From: G963664115 sp965216035
GTDB taxonomy: Bacteria > Acidobacteriota > Terriglobia > 20CM-2-55-15
Assembly: GCA_965216035.1 (NCBI GenBank)
Contig: CBDCFM010000021.1
Coordinates: forward strand, 930,001-994,000
Reading direction: 5' to 3'
DNA: 64,000 bases
Within the stretch, counting starts at the first letter, position 1. Each line of letters opens with the position of its first letter. Shown here piece by piece: positions 18,379 through 27,780 of this stretch. The notes below the pieces were generated by a model that was not told the DNA's origin, ran no database searches, and worked only from the letters and a program-made list of their open reading frames with translations. The position numbers and the translations under genes were made by a program.

Positions 18379-20733
18379 ATGGAGCAATCGACTGACATGT
18401 TTCACTTCCGGCTGATCAGGAAAATTGTGATGGGAACAACAGTCCGGCTCCTCGTCTCCAGCCTACTGTTGATGGAGGTGGCCCAGGGCGGCCAATCTGA
18501 AACACCTCCCTACGCACCCCTTACGTCGCCGGAGGCATCGGCCGTCCCAAGCGCCGTCGATGGTTCGCCTCAGCTCGAGCCACTTGAGGCCTCCGTGCCA
18601 GACGGGGCGGACCCCGTTACGGTTCGGGCCGTGCGGCTGAGGGCACCGCTGCGCCTCGACGGACGACTCGATGAAGCCGTCTATTCGAGCGTGCCGCCGA
18701 TGTCGGATTTCATCCAGACCGAGCCGCAGGAAGGCGTGCCGGCGACCGAGAAGACCGAAATCTGGGTCTTCTTCGATCAGGATCATGTATACGTGGTCGC
18801 GCGTTGCTGGGAGAGCCAGCCGGACCGGATGGTGGTCAACGAAATGCGGAGGGACAGCCCGGCCGTGTTCCAGAATGAGACGTTCGGTTTCTACCTGGAC
18901 ACCTGTTATGACAGGCGCAACGGCATCGGCTTCAATATCAATCCAATCGGTGGCCGACAGGACGGGCAGATCACCAACGGACAGTGGAATCGTGACTGGA
19001 ACGCGATCTGGGACCTGGCAGTTGGGCGGTTCGAAGGTGGATGGACGGTGGAAGTGGCAGTCCCGTTCAAGTCGTTGCGGTACAGTCCCGGGCAGGCTCA
19101 GGTTTGGGGATTCAACGCTCGCCGTGTTAACCGGTGGAAGAACGAGTCTTCGCATCTGACAGCGATTCCGAATGCCCTGGGGGGATTGGGCCTGTTTCGA
19201 GGCTCGTTGGCAGCTTCGCTGGTGGGGATCGAGGCCCCGCCGGGTTCGAAAAATCTGGATGTTAAGCCGTACGTCATCTCAGATTTAGCGAGCGATCTGA
19301 GGGCCACACCGAGGATCTCCAACGAGCTCGGCGGCGATGTCGGAATGGACGTCAAGTATGGCGTCACGCAGAACCTCACAGCTGATTTCACCTACAACAC
19401 CGATTTCGCACAGGTCGAGGCCGACGAACAACAGGTGAATCTGACACGGTTCAACTTATTCTTCCCGGAAAAGCGGGAATTCTTTCTGGAAAATCCTGGA
19501 CTATTTACCTTCGGGGGAGTTGATGGCTTCACGGGAGGTTTCGGTGCTGGTAGTGCGCCGCTTCTGTTCTACAGCCGTCGCATCGGCCTCAACCAGGGGC
19601 GCGTAGTGCCGATTGAGTTGGGCGGGCGTTTGACGGGGCGGTTGGGACCCTACAGTCTAGGGGTGCTGAACATTCAGACCGCCGGAGAACCCACCTCGGG
19701 TGCGCGCAGTACCAATTTTTCAGTGGTGAGGATGAAGCGCGATGTGCTGCGGCGGAGCAGCGTCGGCCTCATCTTTACCAGGCGCTCGGTTGGCCTTGAC
19801 CGTGGAGAGTCCAACACGGCCTACGGAATTGATGGGACCTTGGCCTTCTTCGACAATCTAGCGATCAATACCTATTGGGCGCGAACTCGAACGGAAAGAC
19901 TGCCTGGGAATGACACCAGCTATCGCGTAGAGCTCGACTATGCGGGAGATCGCTACAGGGTCGGGCTCGAACGTCTGGCGGTCGGCGACCACTTCAATCC
20001 GGAAGTGGGGTTCGTCGAGCGCGATGACATGCGGCGCACCTCGGGGCAGTTGCGATTCAGTCCCCGGCCGCAGTCGATCGCCTCGATTCGTAGATTCTCC
20101 TGGACCGGATCGCTCGATTACATCGAGAACGGCTCGGGTCGAGTAGAGACGCGAGAGTGGGTCGGAGAGTTTGCCATCGAGTTCCAGAATAGCGATCGCT
20201 TTAATTTCACCTATGGCGGCAGGTATGAGTTTCTACCGCGGCCATTCCGGATTGCGCCGGACATAGCGTTGCCGGTTGGGGGCTACGACTTTAGGAACCT
20301 GCAGGTCGGGTTCAATTTCGGCACCCAGCGGCCCGTGTACGGCCGCATTTGGGCGGAACACGGTACGTTCTACAGTGGCCACAAGACGGGGGTCGGGTTT
20401 AGTGCCGGCCGCGCAAACCTCACGCGGCAGCTGTCGCTGGAGCCGACCTATTCGGTCAACTGGGTCGATCTCTCAGAAGGATCGTTTACGACGACGCTGG
20501 CCGGCTCGCGTGTCACCTACGCTGTGACACCGTGGATGTTCACCAGCGCACTGCTGCAATACAGTTCCAGCACCCATCCTGTCTCGGCGAACGTGCGCTT
20601 CCGATGGGAGTATCAGCCGGGCAGCGAACTGTTCGTCGTCTACAACGAGCAGAGAGACACATTGGCCCGTCGGTTTGCGGAACTCACGAGTCGGGCGTTG
20701 ATTGTCAAGGTTACGCGCCTGTTCAGGTTCTGA
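18379..20733 (+). CDS. DUF5916 protein with CBM9-like domain
   Basis: This 784-residue protein has a signal peptide (VRLLVSSLLLMEVAQG), a CBM9-like domain (about residues 75-260, APLRLDGRLDEAVYSSVPPM through WTVEVAVPFKSLRY), then a DUF5916 outer-membrane barrel with the family signature DFTYNTDFAQVEADEQQVN followed by LTRFNLFFPEKREFFLE. It ends RALIVKVTRLFRF, an aromatic C-terminus usual for outer-membrane barrels. It is more distant from the copies at 112-2324 and 60268-62484 than those are from each other. ATGs at 18397 or 18430 could be the real start. Substrate unknown. Confidence 0.88.
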   Translation: MEQSTDMFHFRLIRKIVMGTTVRLLVSSLLLMEVAQGGQSETPPYAPLTSPEASAVPSAVDGSPQLEPLEASVPDGADPVTVRAVRLRAPLRLDGRLDEAVYSSVPPMSDFIQTEPQEGVPATEKTEIWVFFDQDHVYVVARCWESQPDRMVVNEMRRDSPAVFQNETFGFYLDTCYDRRNGIGFNINPIGGRQDGQITNGQWNRDWNAIWDLAVGRFEGGWTVEVAVPFKSLRYSPGQAQVWGFNARRVNRWKNESSHLTAIPNALGGLGLFRGSLAASLVGIEAPPGSKNLDVKPYVISDLASDLRATPRISNELGGDVGMDVKYGVTQNLTADFTYNTDFAQVEADEQQVNLTRFNLFFPEKREFFLENPGLFTFGGVDGFTGGFGAGSAPLLFYSRRIGLNQGRVVPIELGGRLTGRLGPYSLGVLNIQTAGEPTSGARSTNFSVVRMKRDVLRRSSVGLIFTRRSVGLDRGESNTAYGIDGTLAFFDNLAINTYWARTRTERLPGNDTSYRVELDYAGDRYRVGLERLAVGDHFNPEVGFVERDDMRRTSGQLRFSPRPQSIASIRRFSWTGSLDYIENGSGRVETREWVGEFAIEFQNSDRFNFTYGGRYEFLPRPFRIAPDIALPVGGYDFRNLQVGFNFGTQRPVYGRIWAEHGTFYSGHKTGVGFSAGRANLTRQLSLEPTYSVNWVDLSEGSFTTTLAGSRVTYAVTPWMFTSALLQYSSSTHPVSANVRFRWEYQPGSELFVVYNEQRDTLARRFAELTSRALIVKVTRLFRF

Positions 20734-21151
20734 ATCCCCTGGCGTGCGAGCCTTGTCAAAACACCGGTCCGGCCGGCACCGTCGGGTGCACCTTCAAAGG
20801 GGCATGTCAAGAGAATTGGCTCCCCGACTTGTGGCAACCCGGGCATCGCACGTCGTCAGGGCCCCCAGCTCCACTTTCCGTCAGGCGCACTCAGATTCCG
20901 ACAATCCCAGCCACGATGATCGAGACGGCCTGCCAGATGGAGACACGGGTGGCCCGGCCTGAATCGAAACTGCGGGATGATGGGCTCTCCGAAATCGTGG
21001 GCGATGTTGACCTGAAATCCTACTTGTAGTCTTATTCATCCAATACAACCTGGCCCGCAACTCGGGCAATACGAGATTCTGTCTGGTCATGGTAAAGGTT
21101 AAGAGGATCTTTCCCGTTTGAGATCGGACGAGTCCTGTTGGAGGGAACCCC
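20734..21151. other. Intergenic region without a recognisable gene
   Basis: About 420 bases. Short open frames exist on both strands but show no family motif, signal peptide or ribosome binding site. I see no hairpin terminator with a T-run. Confidence 0.4.
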
Positions 21152-23695
21152 ATGAACTTTTCGCCGTCGTTTGTATCCCATCTGATTGTTTGGATAGTAG
21201 CCATCACAGCTGTCGCGCCCTTCGCCGTCGTGGAGAGCCCCGCCCAGGCGCCGGTCATTCAGCCCGGGGCGCCTGGGGAACCGAGCCGACAGATTTCACC
21301 GGAGGAGGCCTCCGACTTGGCGAGCATCCAGTTTACCGATGCCGACGTGGGGTTCATGCAAGGGATGATCTCCCATCATGCCCAGGCCCTGGAGATGACT
21401 GTGCTTGTTGAAACACGGAGTAACCGGGAAGCTATGCAACTCCTGTCTCAGCGCATATCACTTTCCCAGGAAGATGAAATAGTCATGATGCAGGACTGGT
21501 TAGGTTACCGAGATCTCGTGGTTCCCGACCCGGAGGCGCATCATGCGCCGGATTTTGAATTGATGCCCGGCATGCTGACGGATGAGGAGTTAGAAGAACT
21601 TGAGCAAGCCGAGGGCTTCGAATTTGACTCGATGTTTCTTGAACTGATGATCAAGCATCACGACGGCGCCCTGACTATGGTCGAGAACCTCCTGGATCAA
21701 CGCGGATCCGCGCAGGACTCGGTGCTGTTCGCGTTTACATCGGACATCACGTCGGACCAGAGCAGTGAAATCGAGCGCATGAACGCCATGCTTGCTGGAT
21801 TCTCCCCGGACCCTAGAGTCAACCTGAAAGCTGGATTCGCGGATGCGGGTCAGGCTTCGCTGAACATGGAACTCGTCGTCGCCCTCCCCAAGCCGGATGG
21901 GTTCTTCGATCTTGAAAATCCAGCGGGCTTACCCATGAACAGAGAGCCGGGTCGAGAAGAACGATTCTCGGAGCCCGATACGGGTGATACGATCCGTGAG
22001 GACGCTGGCCCAGCCGAAGAGGCAGCTGGCCAAGCCGACGAGGCAGCTGGGAATGTTGCAGCCGACCGACCCGCTGCGGAGGACGAAGGAGAAGATGAAG
22101 AGCCACGGCCAAGCCTCCTCAACTTTGCCAACAGTGACCTTGCCTTTGCAGGTGATGTCGTCATCGCTGGGAACTATCACGGATTCAACGCCTATGACAT
22201 CGTGAATCCACGCTCACCCGAGCTGCTCAGTTCGGTCGTATGCCCCGGTGGACAGGGGGATGTATCGGTAGTCGGAAGTCTCCTGATATATTCGGTGGAG
22301 CAAACACGAGGGCGCCTCGACTGTGGCCTTCAGGGAGTCGCGTCACCGGCAAGCGACGACCGTTTCCGGGGCATCCGAATCTTCGACATCAGCGACCTTC
22401 GATTGCCTCGTCAGGTTGCGGCGGTGCAAACCTGCCGGGGATCTCATACCCATACCGTTGTGACTGCGCCTGATGAGGAAGGAAACTTCTACGTCTATGG
22501 GTCGGGAACCAGTTCTGTCCGTCCCGGTGAGGAACTCGACGGTTGTTCAGATGACTCACCCTTCGAGAATCCGGAGACGGCGCTGTTCAGCATCGACGTG
22601 ATCGAGATTCCAATTGCACGACCGCAGCAGGCACGCATCGTCAACCGCCCCCGTATATTCTCGGACCAGCAGTCAGGGGTCATCGCGGGTTTGTGGAATG
22701 GTGGCGACCACGGGGACGGCACACAGACTACACGGTCGACCAACCAGTGCCATGACATTACGGCATTTCCCGAGATTGGCCTGGCGGCCGGGGCGTGCGC
22801 CGGCAACGGAATCCTTCTTGATATCAGCGACCCGGTCAACCCAGTCCGTTTGGATCAGGTCATTGACAGTGGTTTTGCCTACTGGCACTCCGCGACTTTC
22901 AACAATGACGGAACGAAAGTGATTTTTACCGATGAATGGGGGGGCGGGGGCCGCCCGCGTTGTCGCGCGTCCGATCCTAAGGATTGGGGCGCGGACGCAA
23001 TCTACGACATCGTCGACGGCAAGTTGCAGTTTCGGAGCCACTACAAGATGGCGGCACCACAGACCGACCAGGAAAACTGTGTGGCTCACAATGGATCGCT
23101 CATACCCGTTCCCGGTCGGGACATTTTCGTTCAGGCCTGGTACCAAGGGGGCATATCGGTCATAGATTTTACCGACTCCGCGAACCCGATCGAAATCGCC
23201 TTTTTTGACCGCGGCCCGATCGATGCCGGAGACTTGGTGATGGGTGGGTATTGGTCAGCCTACTGGTTCGGGGGTCTGATCTATGGCACCGAAATAGCGC
23301 GCGGCCTCGATGTGTTGGCCCTGCTGCCCAGCGATCATCTGAGTGAAAATGAAATCGCCGCAGCGTCGCTCAGGGACCCTGATGCTATCGTCAACGCACA
23401 GACACAGCGGCAGCACATCTGGCCGGCCGAGCCCGTGGTCGCACGGGCGTATCTCGACCAGCTTCGCCGCAGCAACGTTGTTTCAGCTGTGCAAGCATCG
23501 GCGCTGACGCGGGCACTGGAGGGTGCCGCAAATCTGCTGGCGAGTGAAAGTGGCAGCGACACGTTGGTGGCGGAGCAACTGGAAGCGCTTGCTGCGACGC
23601 TTGCCCAAGAGGGCGAGGGCCGAAGCGGCGTCACCCGAACCCGATTTCTCGCACTGGCCACAACCGTGGAGGGGCTCGCTGATCGCTTGCGATGA
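21152..23695 (+). CDS. DUF305-LVIVD repeat fusion protein, secreted
   Basis: This 847-residue protein has GGAGGG before its ATG and an N-terminal signal peptide. A DUF305 domain occupies about residues 50-215, with its two His-rich motifs GFMQGMISHHAQALEMT and MFLELMIKHHDGALTM; such motifs suggest metal binding. An acidic, low-complexity linker (about 265-320, rich in E, D and A) leads into LVIVD-type beta-propeller repeats (about 325-715, such as FRGIRIFDISDLRLPRQVA and GISVIDFTDSANPIEIA). The C-terminal 120 residues are alpha-helical. LVIVD proteins are usually exported. The function is unknown. Confidence 0.85.
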   Translation: MNFSPSFVSHLIVWIVAITAVAPFAVVESPAQAPVIQPGAPGEPSRQISPEEASDLASIQFTDADVGFMQGMISHHAQALEMTVLVETRSNREAMQLLSQRISLSQEDEIVMMQDWLGYRDLVVPDPEAHHAPDFELMPGMLTDEELEELEQAEGFEFDSMFLELMIKHHDGALTMVENLLDQRGSAQDSVLFAFTSDITSDQSSEIERMNAMLAGFSPDPRVNLKAGFADAGQASLNMELVVALPKPDGFFDLENPAGLPMNREPGREERFSEPDTGDTIREDAGPAEEAAGQADEAAGNVAADRPAAEDEGEDEEPRPSLLNFANSDLAFAGDVVIAGNYHGFNAYDIVNPRSPELLSSVVCPGGQGDVSVVGSLLIYSVEQTRGRLDCGLQGVASPASDDRFRGIRIFDISDLRLPRQVAAVQTCRGSHTHTVVTAPDEEGNFYVYGSGTSSVRPGEELDGCSDDSPFENPETALFSIDVIEIPIARPQQARIVNRPRIFSDQQSGVIAGLWNGGDHGDGTQTTRSTNQCHDITAFPEIGLAAGACAGNGILLDISDPVNPVRLDQVIDSGFAYWHSATFNNDGTKVIFTDEWGGGGRPRCRASDPKDWGADAIYDIVDGKLQFRSHYKMAAPQTDQENCVAHNGSLIPVPGRDIFVQAWYQGGISVIDFTDSANPIEIAFFDRGPIDAGDLVMGGYWSAYWFGGLIYGTEIARGLDVLALLPSDHLSENEIAAASLRDPDAIVNAQTQRQHIWPAEPVVARAYLDQLRRSNVVSAVQASALTRALEGAANLLASESGSDTLVAEQLEALAATLAQEGEGRSGVTRTRFLALATTVEGLADRLR

Positions 23696-24021
23696 TTCGG
23701 CCCTCATCCTCGCATCGATCCGCGGGGACAGACAGCGTCTTCAGGGTAGCGTTATCTTCAGCAGTTTGATGACAGGACCGGGCCCGCTCGCCAGTTCGCA
23801 AGTGTTGCTTTCCGGTACCGGCTCTGGCGGATTCCCTCGCCAGCGCAGCTCGATTTGAGTTGACATGACAGTTCGGCAAAAAGGATAGCGGATTGCCGGT
23901 AATGACAGTGCTCCGGGAACGAGAAATGCGCACGGGTCCGGGCCGAGCCCTTGATTGACAGTGCCATTCACAAACTCTACAATTCGCTGAAAACTGCTCC
24001 TCAGTTCAAGAGGTGATTCCT
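23696..24021. other. Intergenic region
   Basis: Just over 320 bases with no recognisable gene, terminator or repeat. It ends with the AGAGGTG ribosome binding site of the next gene. Confidence 0.4.
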
Positions 24022-25002
24022 ATGAAACGAGCAATCGCATATATGGCGTCGGGTGCCGTGTGCGCCATTCTTTCCTGCGGCGCGGCCGCTTCCCAGGAAG
24101 CTATTCCTACCGGCGGTCCGATTCCCGACGTACGCGGATTCAGCAGCCGGGTCAACGATCCCGAAGCGGTGGCGGCGATCGAGGTCGTCGTCCGCCATGT
24201 TGCCGGCCAGGTGTACGTAATTGCCGGCGCAGGTGGGAATGTGACAGTCATGGCGGGTGATGATGGGATTTTCATCGTCGACACCAACTACCCCGTCTTT
24301 TACGACCCGATCATGGCAGCAATCCGACGAATCTCGGATGGGCCGATCCGCTTCGTGGTCAACACGCATTCTCACGTAGACCACTCCGGCAACAACGAAA
24401 ACTTTGAGCGGGAGGGCGCGGTGATCGTCGATCAGCCCAATCTGCGCCGGGCGCTGATAGGCGACCGCAGTGGTTCGGATCTTCCGGGCGGACTGCCTGT
24501 GATCACGTCTACGGGACAGATGACGTTTCACTTCAATGGAGAGGAAGTCCTCTTTGTGCCGTTGAAGCCCTCGCACACGGATGGCGATGCGGCAGTGTAC
24601 TTCACCGGATCCGACGTGTGGGCCTTTGGTGACGTGTATCGGACAGACTATCCGTCCTTGAATCCCTCCGTCGGCGGCACAATTAATAATTTTGTTGATA
24701 TCTACACCATGGCGCTCGATATGACGACCCCGAACACGATCTTTGTCCCCGGCCACGGGCAACTCTCGCCCAAAGAGGAATTGAGCGGAGTGCTTGACGC
24801 CGTGATTACGATTCAGGGTCGCTTCTGGGACATGGTAGCCCGGGGCATGACACTCGACGAAATAATGGAGGCCCGGCCGTCAAGGGAGTTCGACGCTCGC
24901 TTCGCAAGCGAAAGCAAGTCGCCCACCACAGGCAACACGGTAGAGCGCGTCTACACTCGATTCTACGAGGATGTTTCAAGGGAGCTGGCAGAACAACAGT
25001 GA
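24022..25002 (+). CDS. Metallo-beta-lactamase-fold hydrolase, secreted
   Basis: A periplasmic MBL-fold protein of 326 residues. It has a signal peptide (MKRAIAYMASGAVCAILSCGAAAS) and the metal-binding motif NTHSHVDHSG near residue 115, followed by LKPSHTDGDAAVYF and FVPGHGQL, giving the usual zinc ligands. I prefer the ATG at 24022, preceded by AGAGGTG, over the in-frame GTG at 24013. The substrate is unknown. A second MBL gene follows on the same strand, 190 bases on. Confidence 0.9.
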   Translation: MKRAIAYMASGAVCAILSCGAAASQEAIPTGGPIPDVRGFSSRVNDPEAVAAIEVVVRHVAGQVYVIAGAGGNVTVMAGDDGIFIVDTNYPVFYDPIMAAIRRISDGPIRFVVNTHSHVDHSGNNENFEREGAVIVDQPNLRRALIGDRSGSDLPGGLPVITSTGQMTFHFNGEEVLFVPLKPSHTDGDAAVYFTGSDVWAFGDVYRTDYPSLNPSVGGTINNFVDIYTMALDMTTPNTIFVPGHGQLSPKEELSGVLDAVITIQGRFWDMVARGMTLDEIMEARPSREFDARFASESKSPTTGNTVERVYTRFYEDVSRELAEQQ

Positions 25003-25195
25003 GGGCTTCGTCAACACCTGACTTGAACGAGAAACTGTCAGACTTCCAGGACTTCTACAACGGCCATCAAGCGATTGTTCGATTCCAGGGGTTCCCCTGA
25101 GCTGGATCAGAATTGAACGCTTTGCGGTGCAGCCTGTGCTTCAAATGCAATCCCCTATCACAATTCGAGAAGACGGAGGGATTAAAATATTTCCG

Positions 25196-26164
25196 ATGAA
25201 GTATATGAAATGTAAGAGAAATTTTGCTTTGGGGTTTGCGGCCATCGTTGCTTTCGGCGGATGGATCACGGTCGCAAACGCACAGCGGCAAGTACCGGCG
25301 CCCCCGATGCCGGAGCTCTTGCGGGGAAATGTATATTGGGCCCAGGGAGGTGGGGTGGGCGCCAACACCGCCTATATCATCGGGGACAATGGCGTGATCG
25401 CTTTCGATGTTCTTGAGTTCAATAGCACGGTGAGGGACGTACAAGAGGAGCTCGCCAAGATCACGCCGAAATCCGTGACGCACGTGATCTTCAGTCACAC
25501 CAATCCCGATCACATTAAGGGGATCTTTGGATATCCCAGGGGCCTGACTATCATTTGCCAGGAGAACAGCGCCGCGAAGATCGAATCGATCTTCCACTAT
25601 CTGCGGGATGGAGAGCGGGTGCATTTTCAACCCACCCACATCGTGGATAGACGGGCGGATTTGAATATCCACGGTGTGAACATCACGCTGCTGCATTGGG
25701 CTCCGGCGCACACCAATGGCGATCTGATCGCCTACCTCCCCGATCAAAAAGTGGCGCTGATCGGGGACCTTGCCAGCGGGGCCAGTGTTCATCTGGAAGA
25801 CCTGGGCTCAACCGAAGGGGCGATTGAGAGTCTGAAGCAGATTGTGGCTCTCGACGCGGACATCTACCTAGCCGGACATGGCGACCCGATTACGAAAGCT
25901 CAACTCCAGATGAACCTGGCCGAGGTGACCGAGAGGCGGGCCAAGATCGTTCAACTGTTCGAGGCCAGCCGGCCCCTGAACGAGGCAGAACAGGAGATGG
26001 GGGAGAGTCTCCCTCCGCCGCCACCCCCGGGCACGGCTCAGTCGCTGCGGCAAATGTTTGCCCGGCAGCTCCCAGAGATCCCGGGTCTAGAGATCTTCCA
26101 GCCCTATCGGGGGATGAGCTATACCGAGATGGTCTATACCGAACTGGCTCGAGCCAGGCGTTAG
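25196..26164 (+). CDS. Metallo-beta-lactamase-fold protein with altered metal site
   Basis: This 322-residue exported MBL-fold protein has a signal peptide (NFALGFAAIVAFGGWITVANA). Instead of the canonical HxHxDH it has IFSHTNPDHIKGI, so the second His is Asn. The later ligands are present: WAPAHTNGDLIAYL and YLAGHGDPI. A one-metal site or changed substrate is possible. A proline-rich stretch (PPPPPPG) lies near residue 270. The ATG at 25196 lacks a well-spaced ribosome binding site (GGAGGG is 15 bases off). The stop overlaps the end of the IS6 remnant on the other strand. Confidence 0.85.
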   Translation: MKYMKCKRNFALGFAAIVAFGGWITVANAQRQVPAPPMPELLRGNVYWAQGGGVGANTAYIIGDNGVIAFDVLEFNSTVRDVQEELAKITPKSVTHVIFSHTNPDHIKGIFGYPRGLTIICQENSAAKIESIFHYLRDGERVHFQPTHIVDRRADLNIHGVNITLLHWAPAHTNGDLIAYLPDQKVALIGDLASGASVHLEDLGSTEGAIESLKQIVALDADIYLAGHGDPITKAQLQMNLAEVTERRAKIVQLFEASRPLNEAEQEMGESLPPPPPPGTAQSLRQMFARQLPEIPGLEIFQPYRGMSYTEMVYTELARARR

Positions 26165-26415
26165 CGTGTTTCCCGGGCGCCGGAACGGGACTGGCTCGGG
26201 GGAGGGATCGTCTCGCAGGAGATCTCGATTCCTCGCTTCTCCAGCAGATCATCGACATCCCGCTGGCTGAGGCCAGATCCGCGGTATTGCCAGACTGCAG
26301 TAGGGTCGAGCGCTGGCGCGGTGACCAGTAGGCGATTCCTTGGCTGTATCCAGCGTTTCCGCCTGCGTGCCCGTTTAGGAATATCCGTGGTTCCGTTTCC
26401 AGCACCCGCCACATC

Positions 26416-26450
26416 GCACGCAGCATGCGGATTTCCCGCACTACGCGCTC
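26416..26450 (-). ncRNA. Group II intron domain V
   Basis: On the minus strand the sequence begins GAGCGCGTAGTGCGG, carries a GAAA tetraloop and returns with TCCGCATGCTGCGTGC. This is the conserved catalytic hairpin of group II introns, with one mismatch in the basal stem. Confidence 0.82.
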
Positions 26451-26481
26451 CTGCACACTTCGCATCAAGGGTTATGAAGAG

Positions 26482-27780
26482 CTATCGGACTGGAGCGGCT
26501 ATCGGCCGTGGCCGCACGCGGTATTGATTAAACAAACCGAGCACCTCATACAACCATTGTCGATTCCACCGATTCCATCCAAAGCCGTGACGCTTCCGGG
26601 CTCGGGCCAGGTGACGCCGAACTTTGTGCTCGACCCAGTAGCGAATGAAAGAGAAACAGCGACTGGCGTTCCCGATTGAAAAGTAGTGGACCCAACCACG
26701 TAGAATCGGATTGATCGTCTCGATCACCCGGTTCACGGGCTGGGACCGCAAGCCCCGGAACACGGCCTTGAGTCGGCGGAGTAAATTCGTGCGCTTCTTC
26801 GTCTGGGGCAGGATCAACGGCATCCAGCGCCCAGCGCGTCTGCGCACCCTCCGGAAGTCAAAGCCGAGAAAGCCGAAGCTCTCCCCTCGTGTCAGATCTA
26901 CCCGTCGACTCTTCTCCTCATTCACCTCCACCTCAAGCTTGGCAAACTCCTCCCGCAATCGGTTCTCCACCGCACCGCGCAGCCAGCGCTGACTGGGATG
27001 AGCGCTCACCAGGACCACCAGATCATCAGCAAACCGAACATATTCGATCACTGTGGATCCACGATGACGCGTGACTTCCCTGGCTCGCTCCAGCATCTTG
27101 TCCACCTCACTGAGGTAGAGATTGCTGAGCAGCGGAGAAATCACTCCACCCTGAGGAACGCCGCGTTTACCCGACGCCTTGAGAAGCAACCGGAGCAAAC
27201 TCATGACCGCATCATCGTCCACACGCTTCGCCACCTTCTCTAACAGCAGGTGATGTCTCACCGTGTCGAAATAGGCGCGAAGATCCAGATCGATGACATC
27301 GGTCTTGTTTGTCCGTATTGCCTCTGAAACGCGCTGGATCGCGCCCGACGCCGACCGCTTTGGCCGATAGCCAAACGACCCCGGTTGGAAGTCTGCTTCA
27401 AAGATCGGTTCCAGGATCAGCTTTAACGCTCCCTGGACCACCCGGTCACGGATCGCCGGGATCGAGAGCTGACGTGTACCGCCACCCTGCTTGGATATCC
27501 CAACCGACCGCGCCCGCAGAGGCCGGTAGGTCTGTTGCACTAACTCCTCGCGGAGTTGTTCGAGAAAGCCCTCCACGCCCTCAGCTTCGATGGCCTCAAA
27601 CCGCACTCCGTCAATACCGGGAGCACCGTTATTGGCCTTCGCCAGCCGATACGCTTCATCCAGCGTTTCCCGCCTGCACACATGTCCGTACAAGCCCCAA
27701 AAGCGCCAAGACGGTTCCGCCTTGGCCTTGACGTATAGTCTGCGTCTCAGGTCCTGCAGATTGATGGGCGCCTTTGTCAT
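26482..27780 (-). CDS. ltrA: Group II intron reverse transcriptase/maturase
   Basis: This 432-residue intron-encoded protein helps the intron RNA splice and copies it into DNA at new sites. The reverse transcriptase domain spans about residues 55-320, with GAPGIDGVRFEAIE, FGYRPKRSASGAIQ, DLDLRAYFDTVRH, RGVPQGGVISPLLSNLYL and the active site YVRFADDLVVLV. The maturase X domain follows (about 345-420, INPILRGWVHYFSIGNASRC). There is no HNH endonuclease domain; the protein ends shortly after the X domain. I use the ATG at 27780, preceded by AGGGGTGAG, rather than the in-frame codon at 27840. The frame is intact, so the intron may be mobile. Confidence 0.93.
   Translation of the reverse strand: MTKAPINLQDLRRRLYVKAKAEPSWRFWGLYGHVCRRETLDEAYRLAKANNGAPGIDGVRFEAIEAEGVEGFLEQLREELVQQTYRPLRARSVGISKQGGGTRQLSIPAIRDRVVQGALKLILEPIFEADFQPGSFGYRPKRSASGAIQRVSEAIRTNKTDVIDLDLRAYFDTVRHHLLLEKVAKRVDDDAVMSLLRLLLKASGKRGVPQGGVISPLLSNLYLSEVDKMLERAREVTRHRGSTVIEYVRFADDLVVLVSAHPSQRWLRGAVENRLREEFAKLEVEVNEEKSRRVDLTRGESFGFLGFDFRRVRRRAGRWMPLILPQTKKRTNLLRRLKAVFRGLRSQPVNRVIETINPILRGWVHYFSIGNASRCFSFIRYWVEHKVRRHLARARKRHGFGWNRWNRQWLYEVLGLFNQYRVRPRPIAAPVR

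Noticed and set aside
20532..21029. A 165-codon open frame running past the end of the DUF5916 gene
   Set aside because: The first part is a shadow of the DUF5916 gene, and the remainder has no motif or independent start.
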